DNA of 64,000 nt from JTS-RE37 sp963756115 (GCA_963756115.1 CAVWMN010000002.1:372001-436000); one strand, 5' to 3'. Shown: positions 42,833 through 51,842, counted from the stretch's first letter. Numbers and translations: made by a program. Notes: generated by a model not told the origin, from the sequence alone.

Positions 42833-43719
42833 GACCGACTCTTTCCCCTATGCCTTTCCCGTGCGAGAAGTGTATTCTTTAGGAGCATGGCAATGGTCAT
42901 GGGGCCAACTCCGCCCGGGACCGGTGTTATAAAGGAAGCTTTTTTGCTGACATTCTCAAAATCCACATCCCCGGTAAGGTAATACCCCTTTTCGCGGGTA
43001 TCATCTGCAACGCGGGTGATACCAACATCGATCACCACCGCATCCTCCTTGACCATTTCAGCCTTTAAAAAATTGGGGACCCCCAAAGCCGAGATGATAA
43101 TATCGGCCTGGGAGGTAATCTGGGTAATGTTTTTTGTATGGCTATGGGTCAGGGTTACGGTTGAATTGCCAGGCCATCCTTTGCGGCCCATCAGGATGCT
43201 CATGGGCCTTCCCACGATATGGCTGCGCCCGATAACCACCGTATGTTTTCCCTTGGTATCCACTTCGTAACGCTCCAGCAGTTCCAGGATCCCAAATGGG
43301 GTAGCCGGGATGAAAGTACTCATATCCAGGGCCATTTTCCCAAAATTCATGGGGTGGAAACCGTCAACATCCTTGTCCGGATGCACGGCCATAATTACGG
43401 CCTGGGTATCAATCTGCTCCGGCAAGGGAAGCTGTACAATAAATCCATCGATATTTTCGTCATTGTTCAGCTCGCTGATCTTATTGAGCAGTTCTTCTTC
43501 GGATGTGGTACTCGGCATCCGCACCAGGGTGGATTCAAATCCCACCCGTTCGCATGCACGGACCTTACTCCCCACATAGGTAAGGCTGGCGCCGTCATTC
43601 CCTACGATGACTGCGGCCAAATGGGGCACTTTCTCCCCGCGTTCCTTCATTTTTGCCACTTCCGCGGCAATTTCATCTTTAATCTGATTGGAGATTTTCC
43701 GTCCGTCTAGTAATTTCAT
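42829..43719 (-). CDS. folD: Bifunctional methylenetetrahydrofolate dehydrogenase / cyclohydrolase
   Basis: The 296-aa protein is a standard FolD. The catalytic tyrosine-lysine region is in ASLTYVGSKVRACERVG near residue 49, with substrate binding in GFIVQLPLPEQID and NAD(P) binding in VVIGRSHIVGRP. The C-terminal PGGVGPMTIAMLL is intact. It interconverts methylene-, methenyl- and formyl-tetrahydrofolate in the cytoplasm. The gene is separated from ffh upstream by an inserted four-helix-bundle gene. Confidence 0.95.
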   Translation of the reverse strand: MKLLDGRKISNQIKDEIAAEVAKMKERGEKVPHLAAVIVGNDGASLTYVGSKVRACERVGFESTLVRMPSTTSEEELLNKISELNNDENIDGFIVQLPLPEQIDTQAVIMAVHPDKDVDGFHPMNFGKMALDMSTFIPATPFGILELLERYEVDTKGKHTVVIGRSHIVGRPMSILMGRKGWPGNSTVTLTHSHTKNITQITSQADIIISALGVPNFLKAEMVKEDAVVIDVGITRVADDTREKGYYLTGDVDFENVSKKASFITPVPGGVGPMTIAMLLKNTLLARERHRGKSRS

Positions 43720-43722
43720 TTT

Positions 43723-43753
43723 CAGTATGCAGTATTCAGTGGCAGTATGCAGT
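43723..43753. repeat. CAGT-rich array downstream of the four-helix-bundle gene
   Basis: Within 31 bp the sequence holds four CAGT units (CAGTATG, CAGTATT, CAGTGG, CAGTATG). Read with the minus-strand gene it is an ACTG-rich array, complementary to the array upstream of the gene. It lies 2 bp from the gene's stop codon. Confidence 0.6.
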
Positions 43754-43755
43754 CC

Positions 43756-44118
43756 CTATACTCCAAACTTACCGGGGTTATTTATCATATATTGAATAAG
43801 TTTGCCGATCTCCCGGCTTTCCATCAATAGTTTATTGCAATCGTTATTACTCATATAATCACAACTTACAGCAAATTTAAGCCATACTTGGGTTTCTGAA
43901 TTCTCACTATCAGCATCCGACAATTTACTCACGAAGTGCTTCGGATACAATCTTTTCCTATAGGATTCTGCAATATTCGCGCAAACCGACCTGGAGGACC
44001 TTCTTATTTGGTCAGTGAGGGAATAACATTCTTCTTTTGGGAATGATTTGGAGACTTCAAATATCGCCATTGCCAATTGAAATCCCTTTTCATATGCTAT
44101 CAATTTTTCAAATCCCAT
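43756..44118 (-). CDS. Four-helix-bundle (S23/IVS-like) protein
   Basis: The 120-aa protein has the 23S-rRNA-intervening-sequence protein pattern: KLIAYEKGFQLAMAIFEVS, FPKEECYSLTDQIRRSSRSV, NIAESYRKR and a C-terminal helix ending GKLIQYMI. Members bind nucleic acid or act with reverse transcriptases and otherwise have no known role. The gene sits between ffh and folD with CAGT-rich repeats on each side in inverted orientation, which looks like an inserted unit. Confidence 0.85.
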   Translation of the reverse strand: MGFEKLIAYEKGFQLAMAIFEVSKSFPKEECYSLTDQIRRSSRSVCANIAESYRKRLYPKHFVSKLSDADSENSETQVWLKFAVSCDYMSNNDCNKLLMESREIGKLIQYMINNPGKFGV

Positions 44119-44160
44119 ATAATATCATAATTCACTACCACCTATACACAGTTTTACTAC

Positions 44161-44213
44161 TGCCTCCTGTAACCGCCTACTGTGACTGCCTACTGTGACT
44201 GCCTACTGCCTAC
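44161..44213. repeat. CAGT-rich tandem array upstream of the four-helix-bundle gene
   Basis: The 13-bp unit GCCTACTGTGACT occurs twice in tandem (44175-44187, 44188-44200), followed by two GCCTACT copies and preceded by degenerate ones. On the gene's strand it reads as GGCAGT/CAGTAGGC units. It ends 3 bp before the ffh stop codon. Confidence 0.65.
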
Positions 44214-44216
44214 TTA

Positions 44217-45551
44217 TCACTTCGGCCCCAGTCCGCCCATCATCTGCATCATTTTTTTGCCGCCACCGCCCTGCATCATCTTCATCATCTTGCTCATTTG
44301 TTCGAATTGTTTGAGGAGCTGGTTTACTTCCTGGACGGTTCGTCCGCTGCCACCGGCGATCCTTTTTTTCCGGGTGGCATTGAGCTTAGACGGGTTGGAG
44401 CGTTCATCGGGTGTCATGGAATGGATAATTGCTTCAATATGTTTAAAGGCATCATCGTTGATATCCAGCCCTTTTAATGCTTTGCCGGCCCCGGGGATCA
44501 TGCCCATAAGGTCTTTCATGCTCCCCATTTTTTTGATCTGCTGTATCTGCTTGAGGAAATCATCGAACCCGAATTGGTTTTTGGCAATTTTCTTTTGGAT
44601 CTTCCGCGCTTCTTCTTCATCAAATTGTTCCTGTGCACGTTCCACCAGGGAGATCACATCACCCATTCCCAGGATCCGGTCTGCCATCCGGGAGGGGTAG
44701 AATACATCCAGCGCATCCATTTTCTCCCCGGTCCCGATAAACTTTATCGGTTTATCCACAACCGATTTAATGGAAATGGCTGCACCACCGCGGGTATCCC
44801 CATCGAGTTTGGTGAGGATCACCCCATCGAAATTCAGGACATCGTTAAATGCCTTTGCCGTGTTTACCGCATCCTGTCCGGTCATGGCATCCACTACAAA
44901 CAAGGTCTCCTGCGGCTGGACGGCATTGCGGATATTGGCAATTTCTGTCATCATCTGCTCGTCCACTGCTAGTCGGCCTGCCGTATCGATGATCACAACA
45001 TTGTGGCCATTGGCTTTAGCGTGTGCCACCCCGGCTTTGGCCAGGGCCACAGGATCACTGTTCTCTTTATCGGAATACACCGCCACGCCTACCTGTTCCC
45101 CTACCACATGCAACTGATCTATCGCTGCCGGGCGGTAAACATCACAGGCAACCAACAACGGGGTTTTTGATTTTTTTGTTTTTAAATAATTGGCCAGTTT
45201 TGCCGAAAAGGTGGTCTTCCCGGACCCCTGCAAACCCGACATCAATATCACACTCGGGTTTCCGGAAAGATTGATACCCTCGGAATCCCCGCCCATGAGT
45301 TCAGTCAATTCATCTTTTACGATCTTCACCATCAACTGCCCCGGTTGGAGGGTGGTCAGTACATTCTGGCCCAGTGCCTTCTCCTTTACCCGGTTGGTAA
45401 ATTCCTTGGCTATCTTAAAATTCACATCGGCATCGAGCAGCGCCCTCCGCACCTCTTTGGTGGTTTCTGCTACATTGATCTCCGTTATCTGGCCGTGCCC
45501 TTTGAGTACATGGAGTGCTTTATCTAACTTTTCGCTTAAATTGTCAAACAT
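44217..45551 (-). CDS. ffh: Signal recognition particle GTPase
   Basis: The 444-aa protein has the N domain (1-85), the G domain with G1 GLQGSGKTT near 109, DVYRPAA, DTAGR near 191 and TKLDG near 248, and the methionine-rich M domain (about 300-444, MSKMMKMMQ near the end). It targets membrane and secreted proteins with 4.5S RNA. A -7 box lies about 29 bp upstream. Fully typical. Confidence 0.97.
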   Translation of the reverse strand: MFDNLSEKLDKALHVLKGHGQITEINVAETTKEVRRALLDADVNFKIAKEFTNRVKEKALGQNVLTTLQPGQLMVKIVKDELTELMGGDSEGINLSGNPSVILMSGLQGSGKTTFSAKLANYLKTKKSKTPLLVACDVYRPAAIDQLHVVGEQVGVAVYSDKENSDPVALAKAGVAHAKANGHNVVIIDTAGRLAVDEQMMTEIANIRNAVQPQETLFVVDAMTGQDAVNTAKAFNDVLNFDGVILTKLDGDTRGGAAISIKSVVDKPIKFIGTGEKMDALDVFYPSRMADRILGMGDVISLVERAQEQFDEEEARKIQKKIAKNQFGFDDFLKQIQQIKKMGSMKDLMGMIPGAGKALKGLDINDDAFKHIEAIIHSMTPDERSNPSKLNATRKKRIAGGSGRTVQEVNQLLKQFEQMSKMMKMMQGGGGKKMMQMMGGLGPK

Positions 45552-45579
45552 CTTCTCTTGCTTTATGGATGGGGAAGTG

Positions 45580-45587
45580 CAAATTTA
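45580..45587 (-). promoter_or_regulatory. -7 box of ffh
   Basis: The minus strand reads TAAATTTG, a full TAnnTTTG match, 28 bp before the ffh ATG. No good -33 TTG was found at the usual spacing. Confidence 0.5.
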
Positions 45588-45635
45588 AGAATATCAATGG
45601 GATGAGGGACCATCTCGGTAAGAAATGTAAATGAA

Positions 45636-45667
45636 AAAAGGGTGGTTTCAGTTGAAACCACCCTTTT
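45636..45667 (-). terminator. Intrinsic terminator of the repeat lipoprotein gene
   Basis: Fifteen-base arms (left from AAAAGGGTGG, right to CCACCCTTTT) around GT form a near-perfect hairpin, followed by T6 on the minus strand. It lies 49 bp after the lipoprotein stop codon and upstream of the ffh promoter, which it insulates. Confidence 0.8.
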
Positions 45668-45715
45668 CAGTAAACTTGGGGCAAATAAAGGTACTATATA
45701 CTAGAAAACTGGAAA

Positions 45716-47479
45716 CTAATTTATCTTTTCGAATACCACCACGGTGATACTGCCATCGCCACTGATATTTTTCAATTCTAACCTTCCGGAGTTTATGGAT
45801 ACAAAATCCCAGTCGTCCGTTAACTCGGCCAGTACGCCGTCTTCTCCTAAGTTCAGGTAGACTTTGAGCTGACCTTCGCTGTTGCGGATCACCCTCCATA
45901 ATCCTACGAGCTCAGCAGCAGTTGGGGTAGTGTTCACACTCAGCCTGTGTTCCGTAAGAAATCCAAACCGGTATCCCGTAAAACTGTCGGTGGGAGTGCT
46001 GCCCGGGGAAGTATAACCGGCTATCATCCATTCGCCTCCCATCAGGATATTCCTGATTTCCGGGACATCACCGTCTGCGTTGTTGTCATCACAAACCCGT
46101 TGCAATATCAACTCGTATCCGGTACCTGGGATTTCAAATTTCAAACGGTCATCCCTGAGGTCTGATAAGGGCCATTCAAAGCTAACATCGCTCTCATCGC
46201 CCATTACAATGGACATTACAAGCCTGCCCTGTGCGTTAAGTGTAATTTCCCAGGTTCCCTCTGAAATAACATCCCCTTTGGTGAGGGTAACTACTCCTTC
46301 AGCCATAAAATTGAATTCATATCCCAGTAGCCTCCTGACCTCAACATCATCAACCTGGACTTTTTTGATGATCCAGCTGCATTCTTTCAGGATTTCCCGA
46401 AGGGTATCAGGCTCAGTGTCTATCAGGTCACAGGAGCTGCGCATGATTATTTTATTACCGCCTTCGGCATATAATTTTATAACACCTTCCTCCAGTTCAT
46501 ATACGTACCAGTCAAGATTAAAGTCGACCAACACATCAAATTCGAGTTTGATAAGTACCTTGAGATCAGCAACCCTTGTAGACCAGGATCCGGTGAGGCT
46601 GTTACCTTGCCTGTCTTTGACCAATACCGTTCCATCCTCCATAAAATTCATCAGGTATTCAAAATACTGGTCTGTTTGGTTCACAGCGTCCCGCTCCACT
46701 TCATGGATGAGCCAGGGACATTCAACCAACAGTTTTTCAAGTCGTTCCTGGGTAAAATCATCATCATTATGATCATTGTCATCATCCTCATCACAGGCAT
46801 TTTTGGCCAGTTCGATAGCATTTGCCAATTCAGCATTACTGGTGACATGGACTTCAGACCCGTCATACAGGGCGAGGTTTACAGGGAAATCAATGCTGAT
46901 AAGGTCATTCTCCGACAGGCCGTCAAAAAACCTCCGCATTTCAAGGTCGTTGTTGACCTGCACACTTCCGGTCTGTTGTTGGTTGATATCGAATGTATAT
47001 AGTTTAACGGGATAGACAAAATCGATACATTCGATATCGTCATCTGCCCCTCCTTCAATACAGGATTTGGCCATTTCCCGCAGATCATCAATGCCATTGA
47101 TCACTACCTCATCGTAGTTCCCCAATGTAATGGTAACCGGGAAAATGATATCCAGGATATCCTCATCATTTTCTACCGTGTCCAGGATCTCTTCCACAAT
47201 ATGAAGGTCTTCCCGTGATTTGAGCGTAAGTTCTGTACCGTTCACCCGGATGGTATACGGAAACCGGATGGCAAAACAACTCGCGCCATCCACGATATTA
47301 TCATAGGAACCATCATTGGAAGCAGTACCCTCAATGAGTTTCGCAGTAGCGGAACTGGCATCGATTGTCTGCTGCTCGTCCGTGGTGGGCAGGGGTTCAA
47401 ACTCCGACTGGCAGCCGGTAATCATCAGTGCCATCATAAGTAGTAAAGTGTACACTGAATAATTCAAAAACTTTTTCAT
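45716..47479 (-). CDS. Large repeat lipoprotein, divergent from ECF sigma gene
   Basis: The 587-aa protein has a lipoprotein signal (LMITGC, C23). Two repeat series follow. The first has four beta-strand units starting near residues 68 (CFAIRFPYTIRVNG), 107, 150 and 194 (ISIDFPVNLALYDGSEV), each with an IDFP-like strand and a D/E-L end. An acidic linker (EDDDNDHNDDDF) comes next. The second has three lipocalin-like units near 253 (CPWLIHEVE), 365 (CSWIIKKVQ) and 485 (GEWMIAGY), each about 100 aa. No known domain can be named. It diverges from the sigma-FecR-TonB-receptor genes. Confidence 0.75.
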   Translation of the reverse strand: MKKFLNYSVYTLLLMMALMITGCQSEFEPLPTTDEQQTIDASSATAKLIEGTASNDGSYDNIVDGASCFAIRFPYTIRVNGTELTLKSREDLHIVEEILDTVENDEDILDIIFPVTITLGNYDEVVINGIDDLREMAKSCIEGGADDDIECIDFVYPVKLYTFDINQQQTGSVQVNNDLEMRRFFDGLSENDLISIDFPVNLALYDGSEVHVTSNAELANAIELAKNACDEDDDNDHNDDDFTQERLEKLLVECPWLIHEVERDAVNQTDQYFEYLMNFMEDGTVLVKDRQGNSLTGSWSTRVADLKVLIKLEFDVLVDFNLDWYVYELEEGVIKLYAEGGNKIIMRSSCDLIDTEPDTLREILKECSWIIKKVQVDDVEVRRLLGYEFNFMAEGVVTLTKGDVISEGTWEITLNAQGRLVMSIVMGDESDVSFEWPLSDLRDDRLKFEIPGTGYELILQRVCDDNNADGDVPEIRNILMGGEWMIAGYTSPGSTPTDSFTGYRFGFLTEHRLSVNTTPTAAELVGLWRVIRNSEGQLKVYLNLGEDGVLAELTDDWDFVSINSGRLELKNISGDGSITVVVFEKIN

Positions 47480-47562
47480 AACGATTTGGATTTTTTGTGA
47501 TTGTACATCTTTAAAACAATTATCTTTTGAAATACCCTACTCCCTAATTAACATTTTTAAAA

Positions 47563-47570
47563 TATCTTTG
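47563..47570 (+). promoter_or_regulatory. -7 box of the ECF sigma gene
   Basis: TATCTTTG matches TAnnTTTG and ends 22 bp before the ATG at 47593. The sigma gene thus seems to be served by the housekeeping sigma factor. Confidence 0.5.
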
Positions 47571-47592
47571 GGCTGATTTCAAGCCAGGTAAT

Positions 47593-48090
47593 ATGGACAC
47601 TATATGCGAGGAGAAAGTTTTCAGCTCCATCTTTAAGGCTAATTCCAAAACGGTATTTAATTATATATATTATAAGTTTGGGAATGAAGAAAAAGCCTAT
47701 GATGCAGTGCAGGAGGCTTTTGTAAAACTCTGGGAAAACTGCGCGAAGGTATCCCCCGAAAAGGCCAGGTCCTATGTCTATACCGTGGCCAACAATATGT
47801 ATCTGAATGTTCTCAAAGCTGAGAAGGTCCGATTGAAATATGCCGAAAAGGTTTCCAATGTTACGGCTGTTTCCCCGGAATTTGTGATGGAGGAAAAAGA
47901 GTTCAAAGAAAAGCTGGACCGGGCATTGGATGCCCTCCCGGAAAACCAGCGGGTCACTTTTCTGCTCAACAGGGTAGATGGGAAAAAGTATGCGGAAATT
48001 GCAGAAATGGAAGGAGTGAGCGTAAAAGCCATCGAAAAACGCATGCACCTGGCCCTGCAAACCCTGAGGGAGAAGATTGAGGGGATATAG
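47593..48090 (+). CDS. ECF RNA polymerase sigma factor
   Basis: The 165-aa protein has sigma region 2 (VFNYIYYKFGNEEKAYDAVQEAFVKLWE, about 22-49) and region 4 (ALPENQRVTFLLNRVDGKKYAEIAEMEGVSVKAIEKRMHLAL, about 115-156) with no region 1 or 3. It is the Bacteroidota FecI-like type, followed by FecR and a TonB-dependent receptor. The three make a cell-surface signalling unit in which substrate binding to the receptor releases the sigma factor. Confidence 0.92.
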   Translation: MDTICEEKVFSSIFKANSKTVFNYIYYKFGNEEKAYDAVQEAFVKLWENCAKVSPEKARSYVYTVANNMYLNVLKAEKVRLKYAEKVSNVTAVSPEFVMEEKEFKEKLDRALDALPENQRVTFLLNRVDGKKYAEIAEMEGVSVKAIEKRMHLALQTLREKIEGI

Positions 48091-48094
48091 GGAT

Positions 48095-48121
48095 TTAAGG
48101 TTCAAGGTTCAAGGTTTAAGG
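48095..48121. repeat. Short tandem repeat AAGGTTC
   Basis: Units of AAGGTTC/AAGGTTT recur three to four times just after the sigma gene stop. Related GAACGTTGAAAGTTGAA text appears 50 bp later. Such repeats are common between genes in flavobacteria and have no known role. Confidence 0.5.
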
Positions 48122-48189
48122 CTGAGGACTATGGTTCACCGTTCTTGGATCAGAGGACATCATTGAACGTTGAAAGTTGAACCCTTGTC

Positions 48190-48230
48190 AGACTGAGCGC
48201 CCGTCTGCCGGACGGGCAGGCAGTCGAAGC
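48190..48230. repeat. Composite hairpin repeat
   Basis: GACTGAGCG and CAGTCGAAG, which normally form one short dispersed repeat in flavobacterial genomes, are separated by a GC-rich hairpin, GCCCGTC-TGCCG-GACGGGC. The outer GACTG/CAGTC arms are also complementary. The arrangement looks like one repeat inserted in another. Confidence 0.4.
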
Positions 48231-48373
48231 CCTGGTCAGTAAACAGTGAACACATACCCTCCGAAGCGTCAGGGAGGGAGGATGAGCCTGCCTGAACAGG
48301 ATTGCATTTTTATAGTGAAAAAAAGTAGGGTTTTTTAGTAAGTAGCTGTTATATAGGTATAAAGTTAGAAATC

Positions 48374-49285
48374 ATGGAAGAAAATTATTTGGCTAAATGG
48401 CTTAACAACGAACTTTCAGAAGAGGAGTTGGCAGCATTTAAATCCACTGCTGAATATGCCTCTTACAGGAAGATCCTGGAGGTTTCCGGATCCCTTGAGG
48501 CTCCTGATTTCGATGTGGAGAAAGCGCTTGCCGACTTCCGTCAAAAACAATTTCCGAAAGAAGTCAAGGTAGTACGGATGAAGCCTGTGCATAAAATTAT
48601 GCGGGTAGCTGCCGCCATTGCCGTGATCTTTGTTGTCTCCTACCTCTATATCGATTCCCTGAAAGAAATGGTCAGTACGCAATATGCAGAACGCGGTCAG
48701 GTTATCTTGCCCGATAATTCTGAAGTAACCCTGAATGCCGATTCTGAAATATCATACAGTAAAAAGCGCTGGGATAAAAAACGGGAAGTGATACTGGAAG
48801 GGGAAGCATTCTTTAAGGTAGCCAAAGGGAAAAAATTTACCGTAAGCACGGATGCAGGCGAAGTCAGTGTTTTGGGGACTCAATTCAATGTGGAAAACAG
48901 GGAAGGGTTTTTTGAGGTAACCTGTTTTGAAGGACTGGTAAGCGTCCTCTTTCAGGGCAAGGAAACCCAATTACCGGCCGGCACCTCCTTTATGGTACTT
49001 GAAAATAAGGTAATCAATACTACAGCTACCGCCGGTGGTTTGCCTTCCTGGATGAGTAGCGAAAGCTCTTTTAAAAGCATTCCCCTTTCCTATGTCCTGG
49101 ATGAATTTGAACGCCAGTTCAATATAAAAGTGGAAACTCAAAATGTAGATCTTGAGCAGTTATTTACCGGCACTTTCAGCAACACAAACATAAATTTAGC
49201 GTTACAGAGTATTAGTACGCCTTCCCGGATTAATTTTGAATTAAAGGAGGGCAAAGTACTATTTTATGCCGAAAACGCACCTTAG
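48374..49285 (+). CDS. FecR-family anti-sigma factor
   Basis: The 303-aa protein has an N-terminal cytoplasmic anti-sigma part (about 1-70), one membrane helix (about 78-96, IMRVAAAIAVIFVVSYLYI) and a periplasmic FecR domain (about 108-215, RGQVILPDNSEVTLNADSEISY; LEGEAFFKVAKG) with a C-terminal DUF4974-like domain (about 235-300, SFKSIPLSYVLDEFERQF). It holds the ECF sigma factor until the partner receptor signals. It overlaps the receptor gene by 20 bp. Confidence 0.93.
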   Translation: MEENYLAKWLNNELSEEELAAFKSTAEYASYRKILEVSGSLEAPDFDVEKALADFRQKQFPKEVKVVRMKPVHKIMRVAAAIAVIFVVSYLYIDSLKEMVSTQYAERGQVILPDNSEVTLNADSEISYSKKRWDKKREVILEGEAFFKVAKGKKFTVSTDAGEVSVLGTQFNVENREGFFEVTCFEGLVSVLFQGKETQLPAGTSFMVLENKVINTTATAGGLPSWMSSESSFKSIPLSYVLDEFERQFNIKVETQNVDLEQLFTGTFSNTNINLALQSISTPSRINFELKEGKVLFYAENAP

Positions 49286-51827
49286 ACGTATACTCCAGGT
49301 TTGTATGCTGTTCTTTGCCATCCTTGCAGGCAAGGCGCAGGAAACCAACACAGCCCCGACTGTTACTATTATATCCTATATTGAGCAGCTGCAGCTGGAT
49401 TTTGATGTTAAATTTTCCTATGCTGATGAAGACTTAGATGAGGTCTACATCCAGGTCCCGACTGAAACCACACTGGAGGGTATCTTACACAATATTGCCA
49501 TCCAGACCCAGCTAAAAATCCAGAAGCTAAACAAACGCTATTACGCCCTTTCCAAAAGCAGTACCATTGATATCTGTGCGATAGTCCTCGATAATTTTGA
49601 AAAAAATACCGTTACCGGTGCATCGATCGAAGTGCTGGAAAGCGGTAATGCTACGATCACCAACCCCGACGGTTCCTTCTTTATTGGCAATGTCCCCAGG
49701 AATGCTACTATCCGAATACAGCATTTAGGGTTTAAGACACGGTATGTCCCTGCAGAGGAACTTGCAGGCCAAAACCCTTGTAAAACCATCCTCCTGGCTA
49801 TCTTTTATCAGCAACTGGAAGAGGTAATCGTATTTAAATTCCTGACAGCAGGACTCACCAGGGAACTAGATGCAAGTATATTGTTGAACACCAACGATTT
49901 TGGCATACTGCCGGGGCTTACCGAACCCGATGTACTGCAAACCGTACAGGCACTTCCGGGTATTAAAAGTATCGATGAGACCGTTTCTGACATCAATATC
50001 AGGGGTGGGACCCATGACCAGAACCTCATCCTGTGGGATGGCATCAAAATGTATCAGTCGGGCCATTTTTTCGGGCTCATCTCCGCCTTCAATCCATACC
50101 TCACCGATAAGGTCACCCTTATTAAAAACGGTACGAGCGCCCAATACAGCGATGGGGTTAGCGGTATTATTGCCATGGAGACCCGCAACGAAATTGAAGC
50201 AGAATATTTCGGGGGAGCAGGATTCAATCTGATAAGCGGCGATTTTTACGGCCATGTGCCCCTGGGTGAGAAACTGGCCTTCCAATTTTCTGCCCGCAGA
50301 TCTGTGACAGATTTCCTGAACACCCCAACCTATAACCAATTTCGCAACCGGGTCTTCCAGGACAGCGATATCAGTGATACCACTAATCCGCCGCGGGACA
50401 GCGGCATTAGTCAGGATGAAAACTTTTATTTCTATGATTTTACCGGGAAAGTATTATATGATTTTAATGATAAGCATCATGCCAGGTTGAGTTTTATCCA
50501 GATCAATAACACACTGGATTATACAGAAACCACCCTGGATTCGGGTATGTCAGACATCAGTGGCCTCAATCAGGACAATATTTCCCTGGGCCTGCAACTG
50601 GATGATAAATGGTCCGGGAAATTCTCATCACAGCTCCATTCGTACTATACCAACTATAACCTGGATTCCCGGAGCATTACAGAAAATGGGGCACAACAGC
50701 TGTTGCAAAAAAACAAGGTGGTTGAATCCTCATTTAAACTCAACACCACGTATAGCCTTTCGGATAAAGTAAACTGGCTCAATGGTTATCAGTTCAGCGA
50801 AGTAGGCATCGCCAACTTTACAGATGTTACCCGGCCTGCTTTTAACAGCAACGTAAAAGGCCTCATCCGCACCCATGCGGTATATTCTGAATTGGGCTAT
50901 ATTTCCAGAGACCAAAAATTCAGGACCCGCGTGGGCGGCCGATTCCAAAATATTGAAAACCCCGGCACCTTTACCAAATTTATTGCCGAGCCCCGTCTGA
51001 ATATAAATTATACGGTAGCAAACCATTTCCGTCTTGAAGTATTGGGGGAATTCAAAAACCAGACGACTAACCAGGTTATTGACCTGGAACAAAACTTTCT
51101 GGGAATTGAAAAAAGAAGGTGGCTGCTTTCAGACGATTCCCTGCTGCCTGTTACACAGAGCAAACAGACGTCTATGGGACTAACGTATGATAAGGATACC
51201 TGGTACGCCAGTGTGGAAGGGTTTTTTAAGAACGTAAAGGGGGTCAGTACCTCCACCCAGGGATTCCAGAACCAAAACCAGTTCAACGGGGAGATCGGGG
51301 AATATGATGCAAAAGGCCTGGAATTCATTATCAATCACAAAAGTAATTATTTCAGCACCTGGGCAAGCTATACCCATAATATCAATACGTATACCTTTGG
51401 GAGTATTACGCCTTCACAATTCCCCAACAACCTCGATATACGGCATGCCCTGGCTTTTGCCAGCACCTTCACGTATGAAAAGCTAAAGTTGGGCATTGGT
51501 GTAACCTACAGGACCGGGAAACCCATTACCAAACCACTAGAAGGCAGCAACGCCATCAATACCGGGGTGTTCCCCAATGAGATCAATTACCAGGATCCCA
51601 ATAGCAGCAGGTTGCCCGATTATTTGCGGGCAGATGCTTCCGCCATTTATGATTTTGATCTGGGGCCCAACCTGAAGGCTTCGGCAGGTATTTCCCTGCT
51701 GAACATTTTAAACAAGGACAATATCCTCAATACCTATTACCGACTCAACAGCAGCAATGAAATAGAGACCGTGGAAAGCCTTTCCCTGGGAAGGACACCC
51801 AATATCAGCTTCAGGGTGAGTTTTTAA
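49266..51827 (+). CDS. TonB-dependent receptor with STN and carboxypeptidase-like domains
   Basis: The 853-aa outer-membrane protein has a signal peptide, an STN domain (about 35-100, the signalling domain that talks to FecR), a CarboxypepD-reg-like domain (about 107-190), a plug (about 205-320, VLQTVQALPGIKS; SDINIRGGTHDQNLILWDGIKMY) and a 22-strand barrel ending in an aromatic C terminus (RVSF). It imports an unknown substrate. No SusD partner is next to it, which argues against a classic glycan SusCD pair. Confidence 0.9.
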   Translation: MPKTHLRRILQVCMLFFAILAGKAQETNTAPTVTIISYIEQLQLDFDVKFSYADEDLDEVYIQVPTETTLEGILHNIAIQTQLKIQKLNKRYYALSKSSTIDICAIVLDNFEKNTVTGASIEVLESGNATITNPDGSFFIGNVPRNATIRIQHLGFKTRYVPAEELAGQNPCKTILLAIFYQQLEEVIVFKFLTAGLTRELDASILLNTNDFGILPGLTEPDVLQTVQALPGIKSIDETVSDINIRGGTHDQNLILWDGIKMYQSGHFFGLISAFNPYLTDKVTLIKNGTSAQYSDGVSGIIAMETRNEIEAEYFGGAGFNLISGDFYGHVPLGEKLAFQFSARRSVTDFLNTPTYNQFRNRVFQDSDISDTTNPPRDSGISQDENFYFYDFTGKVLYDFNDKHHARLSFIQINNTLDYTETTLDSGMSDISGLNQDNISLGLQLDDKWSGKFSSQLHSYYTNYNLDSRSITENGAQQLLQKNKVVESSFKLNTTYSLSDKVNWLNGYQFSEVGIANFTDVTRPAFNSNVKGLIRTHAVYSELGYISRDQKFRTRVGGRFQNIENPGTFTKFIAEPRLNINYTVANHFRLEVLGEFKNQTTNQVIDLEQNFLGIEKRRWLLSDDSLLPVTQSKQTSMGLTYDKDTWYASVEGFFKNVKGVSTSTQGFQNQNQFNGEIGEYDAKGLEFIINHKSNYFSTWASYTHNINTYTFGSITPSQFPNNLDIRHALAFASTFTYEKLKLGIGVTYRTGKPITKPLEGSNAINTGVFPNEINYQDPNSSRLPDYLRADASAIYDFDLGPNLKASAGISLLNILNKDNILNTYYRLNSSNEIETVESLSLGRTPNISFRVSF

Positions 51828-51842
51828 TATAAGTCGATAGCC

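Larger units (their letters stand above)
48091..48373. other. Intergenic region with repeats between sigma and FecR genes
   Basis: The 283-bp gap between two genes usually close together contains a tandem repeat, a composite hairpin repeat (both listed) and no gene. I see no clear promoter match for fecR; the TATAGG/TATAAAG text near 48350 is only suggestive. The insert-like repeats explain the unusual gap. Confidence 0.5.

Noticed and set aside
44161..44213. CAGT-rich tandem units as a CRISPR array
   Set aside because: Units are 7-13 bp without spacers of constant length and there are no cas genes.
49266..51827. Interpretation as a SusC-type glycan receptor
   Set aside because: No SusD partner adjacent. 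The STN domain and FecR/sigma genes indicate a signalling TonB receptor.
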